From assembly GCA_017442735.1 (NCBI GenBank), contig JAFRZE010000003.1:103896-167895 (forward strand): a stretch of 64,000 bases of DNA, read 5' to 3'. Positions 27,639 to 34,917 of the stretch are shown here, one piece after another. The DNA is from Bacillota bacterium. GTDB lineage: Bacteria > Bacillota > Clostridia > Lachnospirales > Bianqueaceae. The notes below the pieces were generated by a model. That model was not told the origin of the DNA and did not search any database. It saw nothing but the letters and a program-made list of their open reading frames with translations. How positions within the stretch are numbered: position 1 is the stretch's first letter; every line of letters starts with the position of its first letter. A program made the position numbers and the translations under genes.

Positions 27639-29449
27639 TTAATCTTTCAGCATTCTCCAAAGCGTCGTCCGGCTGATCTGCAGTCTTGACGCTGCCGCTC
27701 GCTGATTGCCTCCGCACTGATCAAGCACCTTCAGTACGATCGCTTTTGTGATTTCATTCAGTGATTTGGAAAAATCAATACCGGCAGCATCTGTTTGTGT
27801 GGATGAACCTGCCACTTTTCCCAGCTGTTCACCGGCGAGCTGTTCTTTTTCAAACTGTTCTTCCGCCAGGAGGATCTCCTGCGCGGATTTCAGGGTGATC
27901 CGGCCGTCCAGGCCGGAATCGTACAGCCTTTCCAGGACGCGCTCCAGCTGTTTATAGTTGAACGGCCAGGAATATTCCAGCAAAGTATCGCGTGCCTGCG
28001 GATCCATTTCCATGACATGATACCCACTGGCCTGGTTTTTTCGGTTCAGAAAGAGACTGATATAGGTTTCAAAGTTCTCTAAGCGTTCTCTTAAGGGCGG
28101 GACTTCAAAAAGCTGGCAGAATGTTTTTTGAACCAGCCCAGAGATAAAGCGCAGTGTTTCCGGATCATTGGTTTTGGTATGGACGAACAGGACCTTGTTC
28201 CGCCTGCAGAACAGGTTAGCCTGGATGTGGTCCAGAAAAGCGTCCCGTTTTACGGCATCCAGCCGGGAGAGGTTTTTGATCAGCACGGTACAGTCGTTTT
28301 CGTCCAGTGGTGAATGGTCATTTTTCATCAAAAACTGCCATCCGGTAATATCCAGAGCGGCAAAGTCAAAAATCACCAGCGGACGCGTTTTAAGCGGGCC
28401 TGTAAGGTAGAGGTATTTTGCGACGATGCTTTTATAACAGTTCGGTTCACCTGTGATCAGGATGGGGGAGGAAGATTGATTCAGAATCTGCAGGGTGTAT
28501 AGATCTTCTTTGCTTAAAAATGTCATCAGGTTTACGGAAGCAAGGTCTGATTGTACCGCGCTTCGGTCAGCAAAGCTGATTCCGTGCCGGTCGATCCTGA
28601 CCGGGATCTTAGTGGGGATAAAACGCAGCACCAGGCACTGGCTGCCCTGCAGTTCTTCTTTGTCTATACTTACGGAATACTGAATATTCTGAAGTTTCTT
28701 ATAAAAAGAACATTTTCCATATTTGATAGCCAGACTGATTTCCTTTTTTGATTTTTCACAGAGTTCTTCCGAAAGAGGATAGGAGGCTGTGGTAAACAGA
28801 AGCTGACCGTCCTCTTGAAGAATGATGGTCTGATTCTCCTGGGAACGAAGGATGTTTTTATAAAAAACTGTTCTTCGTTCATTTTTTTGTAATACCCGGC
28901 TGTAAGTACAGCCTGGTCGAAAGCCTGTCGGATGCACTCGCTTCCTGAACTGATCAGGATGGCAGGAATACCCATCAGTAAGGCATGCTCATAGGCAACG
29001 GCTCCGCAAAGCAGCATACCAAAGCCTTCAGCTTTTCTCTCTTCCAGGACCCGGATCGTCTCTTCTTCCGAAGAAACCGAATAAACCGGGAAATCATCTC
29101 CTGTCAGTTCTTTTAGTTTTTGAAAGTCGGACGCAATGGAGGTAAATCCGACAGCCGCGTACTTCGTCCCGCTGTTGCGGGCAAGACGAACAGCTGCGAT
29201 CAGATCGAAGGCAGATACCGGGATATCGATAACGGGAACGGAATGGATCCGTTTTCTAAGTTCTGTGGCGGTAGCGCCGCGGGATAGGATCACTTCATAA
29301 TTTTGACTTAGGTTTTCTTCGAGAATCCGAATGCAGTCACGGTAATCGCCTACAAATACGTCCAGCCTGACATCGTTTCGCTCGGAAGCGATAGTCAGCA
29401 TCCGCTCTTTCATCTCCGAATAGGGAACGATTCCCAGAATTTTCGTCAT
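27639..29449 (-). pseudogene. PrpR-N / AAA+ / Fis-type regulator interrupted by a frameshift
   Basis: Two overlapping frames together make one regulator of about 603 residues. The upstream frame (from ATG 29449, RBS AAGGAG) encodes a PrpR-type N-terminal sensor of about 190 residues (EVILSRGATATELRKR, VPVIDIPVSAFDLI, GFGMLLCGAVAYEHA). The downstream frame encodes a PAS-like segment, a AAA+-like domain and a C-terminal Fis helix-turn-helix (VLDQCGGNQRAAASRLQISR). The switch falls at a run of seven A (T on the plus strand, 28882-28888); eight A would join the frames as GYYKKNERRTVFYKN. The AAA+ part is degenerate: GEPNCYKS replaces a Walker A, and no GAFTGA motif is seen. Whether the break is real, phase-variable or a sequencing error cannot be told here. 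Confidence 0.8.
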
Positions 29450-29623
29450 AGATCCGACTCCTTCTTCTCGTTTTGTTTTAATTATATCAAAAATAGTTCA
29501 AAAATGAAACCATCAGAAGGTTCTTTCTTCCATAATTTTTGCGATAATAGGGACGTAAACAAACAGGAGGTTTCAAAAATAAACACCTGTCAAATATACA
29601 CATTGGAAAAGGAGATCACGAAA

Positions 29624-29833
29624 ATGAAAAAAGCATTATTATTTGTATTGTCCGCTTGCCTTATGACAGCAGCCCTTCTTAATCTTGGAGGTGGCTCGGT
29701 CGAATCCTTCTTCAGCAAAAATGAGACGGCGCAGATCTATATGGAAAGCACATACTGGTGTGGCGAGCAGACAGCAGATGATCAGGCCATACTGGAAGCG
29801 ATGGAGTGGCTCCCCACGCAGAATTTGAATTGA
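29624..29833 (+). CDS. Small exported peptide, 69 residues
   Basis: ATG 29624 is preceded by AAAAGGAG. The peptide has a short basic start (MKK), a hydrophobic stretch to about residue 20 (ALLFVLSACLMTAALLNL) and a polar, acidic remainder of about 45 residues with a single Cys (TYWCGEQTADDQ) ending PTQNLN. This looks like a signal peptide or a single membrane anchor. LSAC would fit a lipobox, but Cys12 is closer to the N-terminus than usual. No known family was recognised. It lies alone between two minus-strand genes, with a leader holding an imperfect hairpin (about 29562-29590) and a TGC-GATAAT extended -10 near 29546. A second AGGAGG at 29565 has no start codon after it. Confidence 0.65.
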   Translation: MKKALLFVLSACLMTAALLNLGGGSVESFFSKNETAQIYMESTYWCGEQTADDQAILEAMEWLPTQNLN

Positions 29834-29842
29834 CATTGAGAC

Positions 29843-29873
29843 AAAGAAAACCCGCCCCAAAGGATTGGGGCGG
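29843..29873 (-). terminator. Terminator of the GH51 gene (possibly bidirectional)
   Basis: A perfect 9-bp stem CCGCCCCAA/TTGGGGCGG (29852-29860 and 29865-29873) with an AGGA loop. Read on the minus strand it is followed by GTTTTCTTTG. It also lies 18 bp after the small peptide gene and may end that transcript. Confidence 0.8.
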
Positions 29874-29902
29874 ATAAGAAAAACTATGAATAAGCCCAAA
29901 TC

Positions 29903-31420
29903 TTACGGCTTCGTGAAGACCAGTACGTTCCAGGAGGCGGAGGCAAGTACAAACGGGGTTTGTGCTGTGAAATCCTTGCCGCTGACTTCTTTTCTGATGG
30001 GATGCACTTTTTCTTCCTCAGCGGAGTTGACGGCCAGAAGATCGTTAGATTCCAGGGCTTCCCAGGAAGAGAGCTGATAATCCTCAAATCCACGCATATC
30101 GATCGTAAGATCCGCTTTTTCCTCAAGGCAGCGGTTCACGGCAAATACCGTGAGCTGCTGCTTTTCTTCGTTCCAGACCGCCGCGGCGTCCACGTCGGAG
30201 ACATTTTCATGACGGGAAGTTGAGTGTGTGGTGGAGCGGAGGATCGGTGTGAGAGAGATCCCGCGGCCATATCTGGAGGCGTGGAAGAAGGGATAAAAGA
30301 TCGTCTGCCGCCATGCTTTGCCGTCTTCCTCGGTCATGATGGGAGCAATGACGTTGACCAACTGGGCCAGGGCGGCGATCTTCACGCGGTCGGCGTGCTT
30401 CAGGAAAGTGATCAGCGCGAGGCCGTCAACGATAGCGTCCTCGAAGGTGTAGATATCTTCCAGTAAATGCGGATGGCGGCGCCAGGGAAGGTTCTTCATG
30501 TCGGCGTTGTCGGAAGCGTTGGAATGATACCAGACATTCCATTCATCAAAGGAAAGATCGATCTGCTTTTTCGAATGCTTTTTGGCTTTGACAAGGTCGC
30601 AGATGTTGACGACGGTACGGATGAATTCGTCCAGATCGACGTTCTGCGCGAAGAATTCCGGTGTATCCCCGGAGGCATTAGACCAGTAGGTATGAAGGGA
30701 AACGTAATCCACATAATCGTAGGTCTCGTCCAGGACTTCCTCTTCCCAGGTGCCGAAGGTCGGCATGCCCTTGTGAGAGGAGCCGCAGACAACACATTCG
30801 ATGGAATCATCCATCATCTTCATGGCCTTTGCCGTCTCCGCTGCCAGCTTTCCGTATTCCCGGGCTGTTTTGTGACCTGTCTGCCAGGGACCATCCATTT
30901 CGTTGCCCATGCACCAGAGCTTGATGCCGTAAGGTTTTTCATCCCCGTGAGAGCGGCGCAGGTTGGCGTAATAGGTATCCGTATCCAGATTGCAGTATTC
31001 CAGCAAATTGAGAGCCGCTTCGACGCTGCGGGTCCCGAGATTGACAGCCATCATGGGCTTGGTGCCGGCTTTCTTCGCCCAGCGGGCGAATTCCTGGATG
31101 CCGACTTCGTTCGGTTCCAGCGTGCGCCAGGCGAGATCCAGACGGGGTTTTCTTTCCTCTTTCGGTCCGACGCTGTCTTCCCAGTAGAAGTTCGAGACGA
31201 AATTACCGCCGGGATAGCGGACGATGGGGACATTCAGTTCCTTCACCAGATCGATGACATCCTGCCGGAAGCCTTCTTCATCGGCACTTTCATGTCCGGG
31301 CTGATAAATTCCGGTATAAACGGCGCGGCCGAGATGCTCGATAAACGAACCGTACATTCTTTCATCCACCGGGGCGATCTGGAAATCCCGGTCAACGATC
31401 AGGGTAGCTTTTTTATTCAT
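29903..31420 (-). CDS. GH51 alpha-L-arabinofuranosidase
   Basis: 505 residues, the usual length for intracellular GH51 enzymes, which release terminal L-arabinofuranose from arabinan and arabinoxylan oligosaccharides with retention. The start MYGSFIEHLGRAVYTGIY and VPIVRYPGGNFVSNFYWEDS are family signatures. Glu174 in WCMGNEMDGPWQ is the acid/base and Glu293 in LSFDEWNVWY the nucleophile. The C-terminal jelly roll is complete. GGAGGAAG lies just upstream of the ATG. It follows a GNAT acetyltransferase gene by 30 bp on the same strand. Confidence 0.95.
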   Translation of the reverse strand: MNKKATLIVDRDFQIAPVDERMYGSFIEHLGRAVYTGIYQPGHESADEEGFRQDVIDLVKELNVPIVRYPGGNFVSNFYWEDSVGPKEERKPRLDLAWRTLEPNEVGIQEFARWAKKAGTKPMMAVNLGTRSVEAALNLLEYCNLDTDTYYANLRRSHGDEKPYGIKLWCMGNEMDGPWQTGHKTAREYGKLAAETAKAMKMMDDSIECVVCGSSHKGMPTFGTWEEEVLDETYDYVDYVSLHTYWSNASGDTPEFFAQNVDLDEFIRTVVNICDLVKAKKHSKKQIDLSFDEWNVWYHSNASDNADMKNLPWRRHPHLLEDIYTFEDAIVDGLALITFLKHADRVKIAALAQLVNVIAPIMTEEDGKAWRQTIFYPFFHASRYGRGISLTPILRSTTHSTSRHENVSDVDAAAVWNEEKQQLTVFAVNRCLEEKADLTIDMRGFEDYQLSSWEALESNDLLAVNSAEEEKVHPIRKEVSGKDFTAQTPFVLASASWNVLVFTKP

Positions 31421-31450
31421 GTATCTTCCTCCGAAAAACTGATTTCTTTC

Positions 31451-32146
31451 TTAGGTTCCTCTTGTCCCGAACGTATCAGTCCAAAGGGGCATATAACCGG
31501 CGCGGACCGCAACCGCCTGCGAAGCGAGGTTGGTGACGGAGGCGCTGTAGAATGGGATTTTTCCACGCTTCAGGATCTCGACCGTCAGATTGCGTACGAG
31601 CACAGCCGCCAGCTTCCTTCCCCGGTATTCTTTTTTTACATCCACGCCGACTTCCCGAAGCTCTTCCGTCTCATAGGAGGCGCCGGCGACAGCCACGATT
31701 TTCTCCTGATCCCTGGCGTACAGGACGAAGCATGTAGGCGTACAGCCATTCTCGTCAAAAGCGAGGGAATTGTCGAATCCTTCAATCCCCACCAGCTTTT
31801 GTATCTCATCATCCACGAGCAGTTCATAGGTAAAGCCTTCCGGGTATGGAAGAGGTTGCATCTGTTTGAGATCCGGTACATAGTGGATCGTCTGTCCGAA
31901 GATATATTCGCTTTCATACAGTATATCCCGGATCTTGCCCCGGAGGGCCGTCGAAGCTTCCTGATACAGATCCGGCGAGATCGTTACAATATTCGTGTCA
32001 CCAATACTCAGGATCTTCATGTAACGCTCGGTACGCGCTTCATCCCTGATGAAAACCGTTTCTTCCGAATACAGGTCCCGGACGGTGCATGCCATCTGCT
32101 TCGCAATATAGCGGTCGTAGACGGCCCTCATGTCTTCTTTTGTCAT
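31451..32146 (-). CDS. GNAT family N-acetyltransferase
   Basis: 231 residues. The C-terminal half is a GNAT fold: IVAVAGASYETEELREVGVDV is the core strand pair and KKEYRGRKLAAVLVRNLT is the acetyl-CoA pyrophosphate loop, followed by PFYSASVTNLASQAVAVRAGY. The N-terminal 110 residues are family-variable. The acceptor is unknown. GAAAGG precedes ATG 32146. A minus-strand extended -10 (TGC-TACAAT) is visible about 60 bp upstream of the start, with a CAGCC/GGCTG hairpin between it and the RBS. It is probably first in an operon with GH51. Confidence 0.8.
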   Translation of the reverse strand: MTKEDMRAVYDRYIAKQMACTVRDLYSEETVFIRDEARTERYMKILSIGDTNIVTISPDLYQEASTALRGKIRDILYESEYIFGQTIHYVPDLKQMQPLPYPEGFTYELLVDDEIQKLVGIEGFDNSLAFDENGCTPTCFVLYARDQEKIVAVAGASYETEELREVGVDVKKEYRGRKLAAVLVRNLTVEILKRGKIPFYSASVTNLASQAVAVRAGYMPLWTDTFGTRGT

Positions 32147-32297
32147 AACCTTTCAGCCGGACAGTATCCTGGCTGCCTCCTTTCACGTACAGAATTATTG
32201 TAGCATATCATCACGGAATAGTGTATATAATTTGATATTGACAAGATTGTTATAAAATGATAGAGAAAAGCTCGTTTTTATCCATTCTATATAAGAA

Positions 32298-32303
32298 TAT
32301 AAT
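32298..32303 (+). promoter_or_regulatory. Probable -10 box for the 46-residue protein
   Basis: TATAAT at 32298-32303 in an AT-rich stretch, with no convincing -35. The RBS AGGAGG lies at 32349-32354, so the leader is about 50 bases. Confidence 0.4.
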
Positions 32304-32360
32304 GATATCAACAAAACAAACAAGCGAGCAATAAGCCGCAGATCATAAGGAGGATATATC

Positions 32361-32501
32361 ATGAGCCGTGAAATTATGAACGATCTTGTCAAGGAAGCAG
32401 AAGTGAAAAAAGAGAAAAAGCGCAGGGAAGAAATGGAGCGTAAAGAAAAGATGGAAGCCAGAGGAAAAATGCTGAGTGAAGCTGTCGGACAGAAAAGATA
32501 A
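32361..32501 (+). CDS. Small highly charged helical protein, 46 residues
   Basis: ATG 32361 follows AAGGAGGATATATC, a strong RBS, and the frame ends at TAA 32501. The product is MSREIMNDLVKEAEVKKEKK followed by RREEMERKEKMEARGKMLSE and AVGQKR. It is almost entirely Lys, Arg and Glu, should form one long amphipathic helix or coiled coil, and contains no aromatic residue or Cys. No family was recognised. The evidence that it is a real gene is the RBS, the -10 at 32298 and a strong terminator 15 bp after the stop: a complete single-gene transcription unit. Confidence 0.65.
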   Translation: MSREIMNDLVKEAEVKKEKKRREEMERKEKMEARGKMLSEAVGQKR

Positions 32502-32515
32502 GCACTTTTTAAGAA

Positions 32516-32554
32516 ACCAGGCCACCGGATACACCCGGTGGTCTTGGTTTTTTT
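32516..32554 (+). terminator. Terminator after the 46-residue protein gene
   Basis: CCACCGG (32522-32528) pairs with CCGGTGG (32535-32541), extended by ACCAG/CTTGGT, and followed by seven T residues. A very strong rho-independent terminator, 105 bp before the next start codon. Confidence 0.9.
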
Positions 32555-32606
32555 CTGAATTTGTGATATGATCGGATTATCAGAATATTATCAAAGGGAC
32601 GAAAAC

Positions 32607-33491
32607 ATGATCAATAATATTATGCTCGATTCCTCCGAAGTCATTCGTTACGATGAACCGGGGATCCCGCTGTATATAAGAGGGGGAGTCCTGAGTGAAT
32701 ATCCGGATATGCGCTATGCCTGTCACTGGCACGAAGATTTTGAGTTCATCAGAATTCTGGAAGGAACGATGTCCTATTCGATCGACGGAAAAAGAGTGGT
32801 ACTGGAGAAAGGAGACTGTCTATTCGTCAACGCGAAAAAGCTGCATTACGGATTTGATATTGCCCGGAAAGACTGTCTTTTCACCTGTATTCTGATCCAT
32901 CCGGCTCTTTTGTGCGCCAATCCGACTGTTTTTAAGGAATTGATCGATCCCATTGTTTCGTGTGAGGATCTTCCGTATCAGAAATTTATGAGAGATGATC
33001 CGGAATATGAGGCTGTCTCTGAAGCATTGGATGAAGTCTGGCGATTAAAACAATTTCGTCAGGAAGGGTATGAACTTTTAGCGATCAGCCAGCTCTTAAG
33101 ACTGATTCCCCCGATCTTAAGAAAAGCAAGATCCATAGAGGATAAGGGGAGTCTGATCCGAAGAGATCCCAAGCTATATGCACAGAAACAGATGGTGGCT
33201 TATATCGTCCAGAACTATATGCTGGAGATCAGTCTGGAAGACATCGCTTCCAGCGCCAACGTCAGTGTCAGTACCTGCTGCCGGATCTTTAAGGCATATA
33301 TTCATCAGACACCGATCGAATTTCTGAATTCCTACCGGTTAAAGGTCTGCGCAGGCCTTCTGGAGGATACGGATCAGTCCATTACCCAGATCGCTACGAG
33401 CTGCGGATTCAATCATACCAGTTATTTCTCAGAGATCTTTCTGAAGAACTACGGATGTACGCCCAGTCAGTATCGGAAGATGCATCAATAA
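32607..33491 (+). CDS. AraC family regulator with cupin sensor
   Basis: 294 residues. The N-terminal cupin (YACHWHEDFEFIRILEG, GDCLFVNAKKLHYGF) is the sugar-sensing half common in AraC regulators. The C-terminal helix-turn-helix pair is SLEDIASSANVSVSTCCRIF and SITQIATSCGFNHTSYFSEI, ending GCTPSQYRKM. ATG 32607 is preferred over an upstream in-frame codon because AAAGGG lies at the right distance. It ends 20 bp before a MATE transporter gene, with a DUF4838 gene beyond; these two are the likely targets or operon partners. Confidence 0.9.
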   Translation: MINNIMLDSSEVIRYDEPGIPLYIRGGVLSEYPDMRYACHWHEDFEFIRILEGTMSYSIDGKRVVLEKGDCLFVNAKKLHYGFDIARKDCLFTCILIHPALLCANPTVFKELIDPIVSCEDLPYQKFMRDDPEYEAVSEALDEVWRLKQFRQEGYELLAISQLLRLIPPILRKARSIEDKGSLIRRDPKLYAQKQMVAYIVQNYMLEISLEDIASSANVSVSTCCRIFKAYIHQTPIEFLNSYRLKVCAGLLEDTDQSITQIATSCGFNHTSYFSEIFLKNYGCTPSQYRKMHQ

Positions 33492-33511
33492 AAGGGGAGG
33501 ATACACGGGCT

Positions 33512-34885
33512 ATGGCGAATTTCAAAGAATATTTGGGAACAAAGGATTTCTATAAACGGATGGCGGTGATTGCGGTTCCCATCGCCCTGCAGAGCATGAT
33601 CACAATCGGCGTCAATATGATGGATACGATCATGGTCGGTACCTTGGGCGAGGTGGCTATCTCCGCGACAGCGCTGGCGAACCAGTTCATCACGATCTAT
33701 CATATCGCCTGCATGGGGATCGGCATGGGCGCATCCGTGCTCGTTTCCCGTTACTATGGCATGAAGGATATGGTCTCTCTGAAAAAGGCGATCACGATCA
33801 TGCTGAGGCTTTGTATCGGCTTTGGTCTGCTGTTTATGGTGCTTTCCATCCTTATTCCCGGCGGCATTATCCGGATGTATACTCCGGATCCCGATGTCAT
33901 CCGGGAAGGTACGAAGTATCTTCAGTGGTCAGTGCCGACCTTCCTGCTTCTGGGAACGCTGCTTGACGTCACCCTGGTGCTTCGAAGCATCGGAAAGGCG
34001 AAGATTCCGATGATCTGTTCGATCGTAGGTTTCTTCTCCAACGTATTCTTCAACTGGGTCTTCATTTTCGGTCATCTCGGCGCGCCGCGCATGGAAGTGG
34101 CCGGTGCCGCGCTCGGTACCCTGATCGCACGTTTTATCGAGTGTTCGATCGTTCTGACATATTTCTTCTTCAAACAGAAAGAGGTTCGCTACAGGATCCG
34201 CGATATTTTCTCGAAATGCTCGGATCTGGTCAGCGAATACCTGAAGATCTCGATCCCGGTATTGATCAGCGACTCGCTGATGGCCTTCGGCAATACGGCT
34301 GTCGCGATGATCATGGGTCGGATCGGTTCTTCCTTTGTTTCTGCCAACTCGATCACGACAGTCACGCAGCAGCTGACGACAGTCCTGACACAGGGTATAT
34401 CGCAGGCCAGTTGTATCATGACTGGCCATACCCTGGGGGCCGGCGATGTCGAGAAAGCCCAGAAGGAGGGCTATTCCTTCACATTTGCCGGCGCGGCACT
34501 GGGTATTATCTCAGCCCTGGTCGTTCTGCTGATCCGTGAACCGGTCATCGGCATGTACAATATTACCGAAGAGACGATCGGGATCGCCAGGCAGCTGATG
34601 AATGCGATCGCGCTGATCCTGGTATTCCAGTCGACCAATAACATCCTTACGAAGGGTGTGCTCCGGGGCGGCGGAGATACCAGATTCCTGATGCTCGGCG
34701 ATGTACTGTTCCTGTGGATCGCTTCGGTGCCGCTTGGCATCCTGGCCGGGCTTTATCTGCACCTGCCGGCGTTCTGGATTTATTTCTTTATGAAGATCGA
34801 CCAGGTCCTGAAATGTGTCTGGTGTTTCTTCCGCCTGAAGAGCGGAAAGTGGATCAAGAGTATCAGTGGCGTACGTAATGACTGA
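33512..34885 (+). CDS. MATE family efflux transporter
   Basis: 457 residues with about 12 membrane helices in two homologous halves. Typical MATE phrases are IPIALQSMI-like AVPIALQSMITIGVNMMDTIMVG near the start (given here in part), GIGMGASVLVSRYYG and TKGVLRGGGDTRF in the second half. It exports cationic or organic compounds using Na+ or H+. AGGGGAGG upstream supports ATG 33512. It follows the AraC gene by 20 bp and precedes the DUF4838 gene by 32 bp. In this context it might export a metabolite of the glycoside pathway, but no substrate can be read. Confidence 0.9.
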   Translation: MANFKEYLGTKDFYKRMAVIAVPIALQSMITIGVNMMDTIMVGTLGEVAISATALANQFITIYHIACMGIGMGASVLVSRYYGMKDMVSLKKAITIMLRLCIGFGLLFMVLSILIPGGIIRMYTPDPDVIREGTKYLQWSVPTFLLLGTLLDVTLVLRSIGKAKIPMICSIVGFFSNVFFNWVFIFGHLGAPRMEVAGAALGTLIARFIECSIVLTYFFFKQKEVRYRIRDIFSKCSDLVSEYLKISIPVLISDSLMAFGNTAVAMIMGRIGSSFVSANSITTVTQQLTTVLTQGISQASCIMTGHTLGAGDVEKAQKEGYSFTFAGAALGIISALVVLLIREPVIGMYNITEETIGIARQLMNAIALILVFQSTNNILTKGVLRGGGDTRFLMLGDVLFLWIASVPLGILAGLYLHLPAFWIYFFMKIDQVLKCVWCFFRLKSGKWIKSISGVRND

Positions 34886-34917
34886 CGTCATTCCGGCAAT
34901 GATTAAGGAGGAAAACG

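Noticed and set aside
28870..28895. Programmed -1 ribosomal frameshift in the PrpR-like gene
   Set aside because: The seven A residues are not in the register needed for an X-XXY-YYZ slippery heptamer in the incoming frame, and no downstream stimulatory structure is obvious. A tract-length change is the simpler reading, although slippage is not excluded.
29504..29623. Longer start for the small exported peptide
   Set aside because: The frame is open upstream, but this part covers the predicted -10 and leader, has no signal-peptide character, and the RBS points to 29624.
29624..29833. Clear lipoprotein call for the 69-residue peptide
   Set aside because: LSAC fits a lipobox, but Cys12 comes after too short a hydrophobic stretch and hydrophobic residues continue after it. 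An ordinary signal peptide or membrane anchor is as likely.
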